Of a stretch of DNA of 64,000 nucleotides, positions 37,059-46,756 are shown one piece after another. The notes under the pieces were generated by a model. That model saw only the letters and a list, made by a program, of their open reading frames with translations. It searched no databases and was not told the DNA's origin. The number at the start of each line of letters is the position of its first letter. Positions within the stretch are counted from its first letter, which is position 1. A program made the position numbers and the translations under genes. Source of the stretch: Hetaerina americana (taxonomy: Eukaryota; Arthropoda; Insecta; Odonata; Calopterygidae); assembly GCA_022747635.1 (NCBI GenBank), contig JAKTNV010000010.1, forward strand, positions 44,176,027-44,240,026, in the 5' to 3' direction.

Positions 37059-38470
37059 TCGTGGAGAAAATGTTTTTCTAAAGAATATATTTTTTAATGA
37101 CCAAAAGATCTTTAGAATACGCATCGTAGTTCCTCCCACCACCATATTGATTTTCCTTCGACTTGCAACATTCTCGGTCGTTTTCCGTCATTTCTAAATG
37201 GATAGGTATGACAGAGGAACCTGTTCCAGAATATTTGCGGAGATATCTGTGCTAGTTTCCTCGACCGCGGCAGTCTTCGAAAATCAGGGATGAGCAGTCA
37301 ACTACCGCGATTATACATCCTTTTACATGATGTATTTGGAACGGAAATGTCAGTCTTTGAATCCATTATCCAATACACCCTGATTGTTCTGGGTAAAAAG
37401 GGGGTGGGGCCACAAAGCGCATCTTTAAACGCGATTAAATTGAATTCGGTCCTAAAAAGTTATTTACAACTCCGTCGATCTCGAACGCTATTGCTAATCT
37501 TTCGGCTTTTTAGGACCAAATATTTTTTGTTTATGTGAGTGCGTGGGTAGCGAGCGCAACCTGGGACACTCATCTGTCGACTCTTAGAAGTACGAAAGTA
37601 ACTTTGTTTTTCGAAGTATTCGTATGGAAAATGAGCGTTTTACCGAAGTCTGGAATTCGCAGCGCAGGGAGCGAGAAGAGTTTTAATGAAAGCATTTTGG
37701 AAGCTTCTTACTGTTTTCTCTCCCACTGGAAAATGTATTTTTTTCCTTTCCAAATACAATTTAAATGTAACCTTTAATGGTGCCGACAACTAGGAGAAGG
37801 GAAAAATGAATTATGAACGGCAACTGTAGATTCGCAGGAATATCCTCAGCCTCAGGATATTTCTCAGTGCCCTGATTACTCATTCTCTTTCCAGATTTAA
37901 TATTTTACTTTTTGATACTATTTTAACTTTACCTAAGAGATCCTACTACACTTCCACCCTTGCGCTAAAAACTTTCATCAGCCCTCTCAATTTCCCTTAG
38001 CACACGATCTTGCACTGATCATTTTTCGGCTACGAAATTATCTACTATATTCGGTCGTGAGATATCTGCAGAGGTATTCCCTTAGCTTTGCGCGAGTATC
38101 ATCAAATGTGTCTTCAGCATTCAACCAAAACTTATCGCCTCCTCCCAGGATAATTCATGTAATCCACATTATTACTTCTGGAAACCCCGATGATTCCATG
38201 AATCATCTTAATGATATATGTGACTATGCTCTGCTCTCAGTTGAGAGGTGAGCTCGGGAACAGACGTCCTAAATAGACGTTGGAAGGCGAAGATGTTTTA
38301 CCACCATGAGTGATTACTTATTCACTGTCTCGTATTTCATATGGTCCTTAAAAGCCGTCTGGGCGGGAACCATGCTACGAGCAAAAGAAATATAAAATGG
38401 ATGATAATGTGGGGGATAAGGATGAAAAAGGAAAAAGGGCGGCAGTGTCGGCGTGGACGCGGAGTCGTAG
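37059..38470. other. No recognisable gene
   Basis: Mixed-composition DNA with short open frames (largest 82 codons on +, 37290-37538), none with a domain I recognise. Confidence 0.45.
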
Positions 38471-38474
38471 ATTC

Positions 38475-38498
38475 GGAGGCGTCTGATGATATATACTA

Positions 38499-38554
<56 letters not shown>

Positions 38555-38561
38555 TCAGACG

Positions 38562-38603
<42 letters not shown>

Positions 38604-38632
38604 CATATATATATATATATATAATGGGCTGA
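38475..38632. repeat. TA microsatellite at the centre of an inverted repeat
   Basis: The arms AGGCGTCTGATGATATA (about 38478-38494) and TATCATCAGACGCCT (about 38551-38565) are inverted copies flanking about 55 bases of (TA)n; a second TA block follows to 38632. Confidence 0.8.
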
Positions 38633-38859
38633 CACAATAAATATAACACAAATAGAAAAGAATAGCAACATTTTTCCTTACAATCGTTATATATATATAT
38701 ATACATACGAGGGTCATCCGGAAAGTAGTACCCGTTCGTGCCGCATGAAGTGCTGACGACGCGAGTAGCCGCTGGACGAGGTCAGATAGCTTCAGTGGCT
38801 TGTCTGCCTTCTCTGAGCCAAGTTGCGTGACGCTAGCATTGCCTGTGTTGTTTCTGTGA

Positions 38860-39267
38860 TTGTTTACAATGTTTAAAAAAATTGAGAACGCCGCCAGTTG
38901 TGAAGTGAGGGCAGTGATTAAATTCCTCAATGCAAGAAACGTTCGCCCATGTGATATTCATCGCCAATTAAAGGAGGTGTATGGAGACAATGTAATGGAC
39001 GAGTCGTCTGTTCGGCGGTGGTGTCGCAACTTCAACATGGGGAGGGGGAACACACACGACGATGAGCGTTCGGAGAGACCGTCTGTCATTACAGACCAAC
39101 TGGTGAGCTCAGTTGACGAATTCGTGAGGAACGATCGGCGCGTCACAATTGATGACATCTGTGAGCATTTTCCCAATGTTTCTCGAACAATTGTTCATGA
39201 AATTGTTAAACACCATCTGCATTATGCAAAAATTTGTGCAAGATGGGTCCCTCGCGTATCTCAATGA
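38860..39267 (+). CDS. Mariner transposase N-terminal half (DNA-binding), catalytic core deleted
   Basis: The 135-codon frame begins MFKKIENAASCEVRAVIKFL and contains the paired helix-turn-helix DNA-binding region of mariner transposases: LNARNVRPCDIHRQLKEVYG, SVRRWCRNFNMG, the linker GRGNTHDDERSERPS, and TIDDICEHFPNVSRTIVHEIV. The family would continue from KICARWVPR into the catalytic domain; here an internal deletion of roughly 180-200 codons intervenes and the frame ends four residues later. The expected C-terminus LNELAAKDYAAGIQKL...GDYVEK is still present at 39257-39361 in another frame. If translated it would be a DNA-binding fragment without catalytic Asp residues, able at most to occupy the element's ends. 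No stop or frameshift occurs before the deletion. Confidence 0.75.
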   Translation: MFTMFKKIENAASCEVRAVIKFLNARNVRPCDIHRQLKEVYGDNVMDESSVRRWCRNFNMGRGNTHDDERSERPSVITDQLVSSVDEFVRNDRRVTIDDICEHFPNVSRTIVHEIVKHHLHYAKICARWVPRVSQ

Positions 39268-39361
39268 GCTGGCGGCGAAGGACTATGCAGCAGGAATACA
39301 GAAACTTGTCACACGTTATGACAAATGCCTTAATTTGCTTGGAGATTATGTTGAGAAGTAG
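39257..39361 (+). pseudogene. Mariner transposase C-terminal tail
   Basis: After the deletion junction the sequence reads LAYLNELAAKDYAAG, IQKLVTRYDKCLNLLGDYVEK and stops at 39359-39361. These are the last residues of a mariner transposase. The segment is out of frame with the N-terminal half. Confidence 0.85.
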
Positions 39362-39488
39362 TTTAAAGTATCCTCTTTCAAATAAAATTTTTTATGTTTG
39401 TTAATATTTACTTTTGTGTCTTTATTTCACGAACGGGTACTACTTTCCGGATGACCCTCGTATATATATATATATATATAGAAATATA

Positions 39489-39502
39489 TATTGATTATTC
39501 TA

Positions 39503-39550
<48 letters not shown>

Positions 39551-39573
39551 ATATATAAGGTTCGAATAATCAA
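39489..39573. repeat. TA array inside an inverted repeat
   Basis: The arms TTGATTATTCTAACCTTATA (39491-39510) and TATAAGGTTCGAATAATCAA (39554-39573) are inverted with one mismatch, flanking (TA)n. The right arm lies directly before the mariner remnant at 39577. Confidence 0.75.
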
Positions 39574-39576
39574 TAA

Positions 39577-40019
39577 TTGAAAGGCCGGGAGCACAGCGTC
39601 GGACGCCCGAAGACCGCTCGAACCGATACTCAGGTGGCCAAAATGAAAAACGTTTTGGACTCTGACAGGCGTTTAACCATCGCCCTTATCAGTGAGGAGA
39701 CCGGCCTTTCAGTCGGAAGTATGCAAACCATTGTAACAGAGGATCTTGCGATGAATAAAGTGTGGCGCCGAAAGTCTTGAGCGAGGAACAAAACAGACAG
39801 CAGCTTCTGACGAAATATGGCGTGGCAATGCTGCCTGACCCCCCCCCCCCTCGACAGCCCCGACCTGGCTCCACCTGGCTTTTTCTTGTTTCCGCGAATA
39901 AATCAGGGAGCTCAAAGGATATCGGTTCGACTTCATCGAGGCGATTCAAGCGGTGACGACAAAGGCTCTCAACAGTATTCCGGAAACCGACTTCCAGGGG
40001 GTTTTGACGAGTGGTAGAC
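39577..40019 (+). pseudogene. Second mariner transposase remnant, internally deleted and frameshifted
   Basis: The first part reads GREHSVGRPKTA, then KNVLDSDRRLTIALISEETGL, SVGSMQTIVTEDLAMNKV, the second helix-turn-helix of a mariner transposase. A frameshift gives VAPKVLSEEQ. After a large internal deletion the C-terminal part reads SPDLAPPGFFLFPRINQG, and in the next frame YRFDFIEAIQAVTTKALNSIPE and TDFQGV. The first two catalytic residues are missing. It differs clearly from the element 120 bases upstream, so it belongs to another mariner lineage. Confidence 0.8.
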
Positions 40020-40048
40020 GCTCCGAACTAAGTGTATCGATGTAGGAG

Positions 40049-40050
<2 letters not shown>

Positions 40051-40097
<47 letters not shown>

Positions 40098-40130
40098 ATA
40101 TATATATATATATACACATAGGTATATAGG
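40051..40130. repeat. TA microsatellite
   Basis: (TA)n with a few interruptions, abutting the end of the mariner remnant. Confidence 0.9.
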
Positions 40131-40139
40131 TTTGTGTGT

Positions 40140-40625
40140 ATACAACTTCCCTGCAAACAAACGCCTCAATTCCGCATACTTTCCATTCCGTTCAAGATGC
40201 CTAACCTTCTCCTCCGCATACTCTGCTTGCATAACGTTCTCCCCTTTATAGCAGTCGTCAACATTCCATCAAAAATGAAAATACTCTGCATTCACTTTTC
40301 TATCTTCCTTTCGATTTCTTCCAACAAACCGCACTCCTCCCTTACCGCACAAAGTACATGCCTGTCTCGCCTGTTTTACTGTCCGTCCATTTTACATTTT
40401 CATTCTCCGCAACACCCACATATGAAAATTCTTTATCTTCCCCTATCATTTTCCCTCAACGACCAATATTCTGCGCCGTGAAAAAATATACTCCATATCT
40501 AATTTTTCAGAAGCCTTTCCTTAACATCTCTACCCAAGGGCCTTTCGTCAATTCCCTGCTTGTACAAGCCTCTTTAGATAACGCACTTTTTGCAAAATTT
40601 GATCATTGTTTTCCTAAACACTAAA
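40140..40625 (-). pseudogene. LINE-B RT C-terminal relic
   Basis: On -, with stops and shifts, it reads LSKEACTSRELTKGPWVEMLRKGF (split by me from a longer run), YGVYFFTAQNIGR in the place of ALYGSETW, ENENVKWTDSKTGETGMYFVR in the place of the KWTDRKTNEEVL segment, and WKKSKGR with KNEC in the place of the KRRQRKW block. The order and spacing fit the main LINE-B copy. The + strand open frames here are mirror artefacts. Confidence 0.5.
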
Positions 40626-42630
40626 GCAAGATGTATAAATTAATAATAAGGTTACCAGATGAAGAGTTAAAATTTGAACATTCAATTTGAATAATATATA
40701 ACGTTTAGGAGTTTATAAACACTTCCTCATCCTGTTTCCGTATCGGAAAATTAATGATTTTAAGAGCAATTGACATATCCGCCAGAGATTTTCCAGTTGA
40801 CATATATACACTTATATTTACCCAGTATTTCTGCTTCTTTAAGAAGTTTCTACTCTTCGTACCATTTAATAGGTGCTTAAGTAATAAATTACGAAAATTA
40901 AAATAAATTCAAGCCTTAAATATCTCCCGCAAAGACGGAATTAACTATGAGCAGAGTATCGTTTCCGAAAGAGGTGTAAATGGCTAGCGTTGCAAGCAAA
41001 GAAAAGCACCTAATAAATTATGATAATTAGATTCCATTAACACCAGGAATGACGGTGTTGAAATACTTTAAATGCATGCACCAAGAAAACCGCGAATGCA
41101 ATTTCTGTGAAGTAATATCTTTTTATTTGGCCTCCGACCTATCCCAAACATGCGGATTCAATAGAAGGAACTCGCAAACGAGGTGTCTGCTCACAACGAG
41201 TACACAGGAGCCCAAAAGAAAAGAAACCACCCGTAGTTTAGAGGATCGCAGAGAGAGAGAGCACATCCCCACACTTGGTAAACGCCCATTATTTCCAACC
41301 TTCCCCGCATCGAATACCTGCGTCACGACATCATTTCCTGCTTTGATCAGAGCCCGCAGTCTATTCTTAGAGGGATTTTCCCCCCGCAACTGCACTCCCC
41401 TGCCCCCTACACTCCCACCGCCCGCCTTCATTCTCTTCGGGTAGAGGAGCTCTACCCACTCTCTAAACGCAGACTTAGGGAGTGGGCTGAATCGAGCCCC
41501 GAGAGAATGCGCTTCTTCGCAGGCGGCATGTGCCGAGAGGCCGGGGTTACGGCTCGGCTCACATGCCCGGCTCACTCGAGGATAAGAAGTAAAGCCTCGC
41601 CCTTGGCTCGTGCTTCGTAAGCTTCCTCATTTACATCCTCGAGCATCTTTTGCGTACCCATCCTTCTCCCACTTTAAAAGCGCGATATGCGTGCGGGTGT
41701 CTACATGATTTAAGGAAGCAGAAATAAATTTAAAAATGAGTCTTTAAATTTTAGGATCACAGAAGATGTCATTATTCTGAATAACATAATGCGGTGATTC
41801 AGGGTATAGAAACTAATCTTGTTGATGCGAATATTTCGAAGGGAGAAGTCTACAGCAGTAAGATGGGTCGTTAATTTTTGGGAAGGGAATGAGATTCCAC
41901 TGCAACTTATGGGCATGCACGTACCTTGAATAGAATTTATGGAGCATAATGATCTGGTCGAGGGAGATTAAAAACAAGATGGTTGCTACGCTCCATTTCT
42001 ACAATTCCTCTGCAATATATATATCACAAAACGTATTTTATGAAACAAATAAAAATTGAACTAGTGTTATGAGAATATACGTACAGGCATAAAAGAGATT
42101 GCGAAATACGAAATGAAAACACAATAATGACAACATACGAGGCTTGGCTTGGAAGCATACGTGCATGGCTTCTCATGGATGTCGTCATTAAGTGCGTCAT
42201 TTTCAAAGTAGGTCATTGTAAGGTATTATTTCATTTGGTGTGTTAAATTTTCACGTACCTACGCCGGATGTCATTTATTAGCTTAGGTTTAGGCCAAATA
42301 TAAATTATGCCTAAATAATATTAATAGAATAGTAATTGGTCCACAGTCTCTAAAAGGATAAATCAATTAAAAGGTAGTGTGAACGGGGCAAACAGGACTC
42401 TACTCCCAGTACATCATGACATTTAATACACTAAAATGCTCATAATAATTTTCGAAGTAGGACTGGTTATTTTTTCCAGTTTCCTGCCCGAATCCATTTT
42501 GTAGATTTTTTTTCATTTTTTGATTTACGTAATCACGAAGGCTTATAAAAGAGAAGATGACCCAATTTTGGATCACTGTGATGGTATTCTCATGAATCAG
42601 AAATATGAACCATTGGAAAAACGGAAAAAA
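40626..42630. other. No recognisable gene
   Basis: AT-rich, apart from a GC-richer island at 41100-41690 with a 131-codon + frame and an overlapping 150-codon - frame (41123-41575). Neither shows a domain, and their overlap argues for composition rather than coding. Confidence 0.45.
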
Positions 42631-42639
42631 AGAAAACTG

Positions 42640-42795
42640 CTCAAACTGAACATGGAATGTGAATGCTGGTTATCAAATAGATAAAATGAGATACGAGGAA
42701 AAATACAGAATACTGAAATAGGATAAGGCCATATTAACCTCTACGGGGAAGTGAAGAGGCAAATGGAAGGGGCAAAGGCAGAAATAAGCGGAAAT
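42640..42795 (+). pseudogene. Possible LINE-B endonuclease start
   Basis: Read on +, TWNVNAGYQIDKMRYEEKYRI then LTSTGK and RGKWKG resemble the opening TWNVRT...GK and SEVRWKG motifs of the LINE-B type endonuclease. It has stops and no downstream continuation. Confidence 0.35.
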
Positions 42796-43599
42796 TGTTA
42801 ATAACACTATTGCTAATTATAGATTAGGAATATCAATCCCATCGTAAAGTTTAACAATCACATGTAGTTTTTGAAAGAAATTACCCTATCACTTTGCTAT
42901 ATTACACACTTTTTGCCTTATTTGATGCCAAAAACAATTCCTTTTTTTATTCCTCTAGCTTTATCATATCTATATAGAGGACCTGAATAACCCATTATTT
43001 CTAATATTTGTTCTATCCACTGCTCCTAACTCAAACTTTATACCCACACCCCTCTGTCTTCACTTATCATTGCTGATATTTCCTCAACTATCTTCCCCCA
43101 CACCAATTTAATTTTCCATGTCATCCTTCCTTCCTAAATTTCAAAGGCCTCCAAATTACGTTCATGAACTTTATTCAAAAGTCAAATTTCGAAAACACTA
43201 AACTTCAAAGTTTTCACTCAGCTTATTTTTATGCTATTATTAAGGGAACTTTAAATCTCCATGCACTTAACAAATACTTCTTTTACTAAATTATTCTCAT
43301 ACCTGTAATTTTATGCACATATTCAACCAAAAAACTGCTCAAACAAGTGAATATTTCTTTCTCCTCTGATTTATACTCTAACAAATTAATTTTTTACATA
43401 GCCATTTACATTTTAATGGAAATTTCTATTTCTCCCGTTTTGTTACTAGCTATTTTCATCCTAAACATCTCCAACTGATTCTGCAGTAATTATTGATATT
43501 CTACCTTTTAGGGAAGGTTTTGGATGCACATTGACTGAACAATGATACATTTCCTTACCACTCCTAACAAAATGCAAAATGAAATTTTACAAAAAAATA
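42796..43599. other. AT-rich DNA, pyrimidine-rich on +
   Basis: Probably part of the same old retroelement debris, but nothing could be assigned. Confidence 0.35.
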
Positions 43600-44200
43600 A
43601 AACGTTCTTTAATTTCGTATTCGTATTGTCTCCCTTCATTCCGCCCAGCATGCCTATCCTTTTCCCTTACCCCCTTTGAAAAATATTCAGATACATTTTT
43701 CTTAAGCATCCCAACGCCAATCAAAATGCTCTCCAACTACCTTTCCTGCATTCTTTAGATGTCTTCCAACGATACCCTTTCCTCTCTTACAATGCCAAGC
43801 ACCTCGTTCGTTTTCCTTGCTGTGCATTTCACCCTTACATCCTTCTTCGTACTCATATTCCAAAAGCCTCCAAACTGTAGAATTCGTTTTAACTTTCGTC
43901 TTGCTTCAACGACCATGTTTCCACGCTCTATAAATTACGCTCATATCATATTTGAAAAATCTTTTCTATATCTCGTTAACCTACGTCTCTAGTAAAAATT
44001 TCCTACATCTTTGAAATCTTCTTTGCCTAATGCAATTCTTCTTCCTCTGTCGCAATTTTTTGACCATCTTAATTCAAAGACTGCCACGAAAGGCAAACTT
44101 CTCCCCCCTGCTCCAGTTTTTGAACTCCCATTTTGATGTTTATCTTAGCCGTCCTCTTCCTCGAAAATCTCATTAGCTTTATTCTATTCACAATGGTTTT
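43600..44200 (-). pseudogene. LINE-B RT C-terminal relic
   Basis: On - it reads INIKMGVQKLEQGGE near 44130, then IATEEEELH, AKKISKM and RDIEKIFQI, then SVETWSLKQD near 43905 (the SETWTL motif). Further down come KENERGAWHCKRGKG, RKGSWRAF and finally a block near 43620-43680 in the place of the GRGRPR and EMKR segments. The order fits the C-terminal third of this RT family with many stops. A 77-codon + frame over it (43759-43992) is an artefact. Confidence 0.5.
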
Positions 44201-45094
44201 CATTTCATTTCTATTACATGGGCTTTCTAAAGCCCCTATCAATGGATTCTAGATCATTCACCAACCCAATTGATATCATAAATTCCCCATTTGATTTTCT
44301 TCCTATTTCCAGTTCTTGTCATGCCTATTTCATAGCATTTCCTATTACACACCTCAATCGCCCCTGAGTATACATGAGATATGCCCGTTAATGCAAAGAT
44401 ATATCAATTTGACTATACTATATTATCATTGGGCATAAATTTCGAAACAGCGTGGTTAATTCACAAAGTTTTGCTAGGAGGGGATGCGGATTCAGATTAT
44501 GCCATGCTATCAACAAAGACTCGAATGGTAAAAAAAAGCTAATTGACCGGATAAATCTTGATCACCCGCAGATCTGACCTAATCGGCTTCCCGCCTATTC
44601 TCATTCATATCTCCTGCTCGTCTCTCTCGCCTTCTGGAGAATACTGGCGATAATGGACATCCGCTGATAACGCCTTTGTTTTTATTGTTCTTCCTTGGTC
44701 TTTATCCAAGCTCTCACTTAAGCAGTCTGACAATAAGTTCAGTTATTTCTCAATTTTATACCATTGAATTGGAACCTTAAAAAAAGGAGTCCTTAAAGGA
44801 AGTGAATATGATGGAAAGAATGGAAAGCAGTATGGAGCATAAAATTGAAGAGGACATTTTTTTATTTTTATTTTATTTAAAGAATCACGTTGCAACTAGG
44901 CGATTTTCCTGTTGGCAACGGTCAGGTTTGGTCAATGATCACTCTTACAACGAAAAATACATACATACACGCACTAGAAAAACAGATAGGATACAAAATA
45001 TTCTTTCATACAATGTCACTTCCACATTACATACAAAATGCCGACCACATCACATACAAACAATATTTTAATAACTACAATGAAGTTTATCACC
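44201..45094. other. No recognisable gene
   Basis: AT-rich sequence. Its last part may be 3' UTR of the LINE-A relic that follows on -. Confidence 0.4.
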
Positions 45095-45430
45095 CAGTGG
45101 CTGCTTTACATTTATACTTAAAACTGCTAAAATTGGATGGAAAGGGCTCAAACAAACCTCCAGGCAGCTGGTTCCAATCATTAATAGTTCTATTAAAAAA
45201 AGACTATTTTTTCTTATTTGTTTTTTGCGTCCTTATTTTTATTTTGAAGCTATGGTCGTTTTTTCCCTTAAAGTTAGGCTTTTCAATTTCTTTCCATAAA
45301 TCTTCCCACGCTTCGTCCTTTTTAACAATTCTATCCATCGCGCCTAACCTACTCCTCTTTCTTCTATTTTTCAAACTCTCCCATTTCAGTACATCCAACA
45401 TTACACATAACAAATCTAACACACCTTACA
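45095..45430 (-). pseudogene. LINE-A reverse transcriptase C-terminal relic
   Basis: A 72-codon - frame (45204-45422) reads DVLKWESLKNRRKRSRLGAM, KKDEAWEDLWKE, KPNFKGKNDHSFKIK and RTQKTNKKK. It aligns directly with the LINE-A tail GWEPLESRRK ... NPNFIGRNDHKFKIK ... RTNKKK near 11800-11970. After a shift in an A-run it continues with FNRTINDWNQLPGGLFEPFP, matching LINE-A's FLNRTIVEWNTLPAKIFEPFP. It is 5'-truncated. The 181-codon + frame over the same DNA is its shadow. Confidence 0.85.
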
Positions 45431-45529
45431 AATAAAAGACGAAAAAGACTGAAGATATGTTTACCTAGCCTCCTGAAAAAAATGAGTTCAATGCTTGGTG
45501 TATCAATATATAGTAGAATAGATTTAAAG

Positions 45530-45730
45530 GCTATCCACGTGAGTCACTTGGGTAATCGTATGCTACTATGGGTGAAGGTGTTGGTTTCAAATCCCACCCT
45601 GTGCATGGGTGTTATACCCAAACCTGGTGTTATTACCCATGAAAAACCTGATCGAATGTCCAAAACGTCTTATGTGGACCCAACGGGAACCCGAAAGGGA
45701 AGGGCGCAAAAGGCCGCGTGACAAAGCTTA
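45530..45730 (+). repeat. Candidate second SINE type
   Basis: A B-box-like GGTTTCAAATCCC (45583-45595, one extra T relative to the usual box) follows an A-box-like GTGAGTCACTTGGGTAATCG at the expected distance. The body has CATGGGTGTTATACCC and GTGTTATTACCCATG, then GGACCCAACGGGAACCCG. It does not share the core of the main SINE family, and no second copy lies in the window. Confidence 0.4.
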
Positions 45731-46619
45731 GGTAACGCAAAGAAAAGTGTGTGGAAAGGGATCAAAATTTCAACACAGTGCGAGATAATTAGCAAAAAAT
45801 GAAGAGAGGCAGGAAAAAGCTACAATGCTATGTGATTATTAAATTAAGAGTAAAAAATATTGTTTTGCTGAGAAGAAATAAAAATTACAGAAGCCTAAAA
45901 TATTGCCAAATCATCAATTTTAGCAATGAAATATTGTTTTTGCGTGTAATATCCCAGAAAATACACAACAGAATGGTCTTAAATATGCATGACAAGCAAG
46001 CGTCCGGGACCGAAAACCGATGCGGCAGCGTTAGGGCTTCGATAGTTGTTTGAATCCGCAAGCAGATTCATTTCGTGGAATCATGGTCGTTGGCTCTGGG
46101 GAATCATTATCCTCCAAGCCGCTCCCTTCCGTTGAACCTCGAAGTCCCCTCCCCCTTTCACTCCTCCCTCTCTTACTCAGCCCGTCTCTCTTTCACACGC
46201 CCTCACTCTTTCACCCTCGCTCCACACCTCCTCCCCCCTCTCCTCCCAACATCTCTCCCTATCTACATCTCCCTCTCCTTGTATGGTGCTTCGGTTGTCT
46301 TATCCCCTTCCTCTCCTTATTCCTTCCCTTTCCTCAAACAAGGAAGACTTGTGCGTAGAAGGCTGCGGAATGAAATTTTCTCCGAGAAGAAATTGGATCG
46401 GTTAAAGCAGACCACGGGGTCAACCTGCGTCTTCCGGAACCCATTAGTATCCGCGCAAGAGATATCCACTAGCCTGAAAACGCCCTAAATCAAAAGGCAT
46501 TCGCAAATTTTGGAACGTTGCCATTTTGTGTCGAGTTCATGGATTTACTTAATAAATCCTTAAATGATATTCATTTCAGTGAGCTCTTTTTATGTTAAAC
46601 AATTTTAAAGATGTTTAAT
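45731..46619. other. Unassigned; pyrimidine-rich island
   Basis: 46050-46350 is dominated by C and T on +, giving overlapping open frames rich in S, P and L. It has no motif. Nothing else recognised. Confidence 0.45.
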
Positions 46620-46756
46620 TCCCAAGAAACTGCGGGAGATGCTGCAAACAGTGACTTTTGGCAAAGTCATCTCCTAATATGCACTTCAATGCAACAATTT
46701 CAGAGTGTAAAAATCATTCTATCCCGGTCAAGACGAATGATTTTTACACTCTGAAT
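46620..46756. repeat. Three-copy interspersed repeat, copy 1
   Basis: A 60-base block ending GCACTTCAATGCAACAATTT is shared with 52258-52402 and 59725-59865. It is followed by 19-base inverted arms starting CAGAGTGTAAAAATCATTC (46701-46719 and 46735-46753) with a 15-base loop. Probably a small non-autonomous DNA element. Confidence 0.65.

Larger units (their letters stand above)
38708..39460 (+). mobile_element. Internally deleted mariner element (753 bp)
   Basis: Perfect 33-base terminal inverted repeats, starting CGAGGGTCATCCGGAAAGTA at 38708 and mirrored at 39428-39460, with TA on both sides (38706-38707, 39461-39462). The element sits inside a TA microsatellite, which offers unlimited TA targets. 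About 0.5 kb is missing compared with a full mariner. The intact ends suggest it could have been mobilised in trans by a related transposase. A polyadenylation-like AATAAA occurs at 39381-39386. Confidence 0.92.

Noticed and set aside
41049..41575. Overlapping 131- and 150-codon frames on opposite strands
   Set aside because: Both fall in a GC-richer island and mirror each other; neither has a domain.
44890..45435. 181-codon open frame on +
   Set aside because: It is the antisense shadow of the LINE-A RT relic on -, whose motifs align directly with the copy at 10341-12081.
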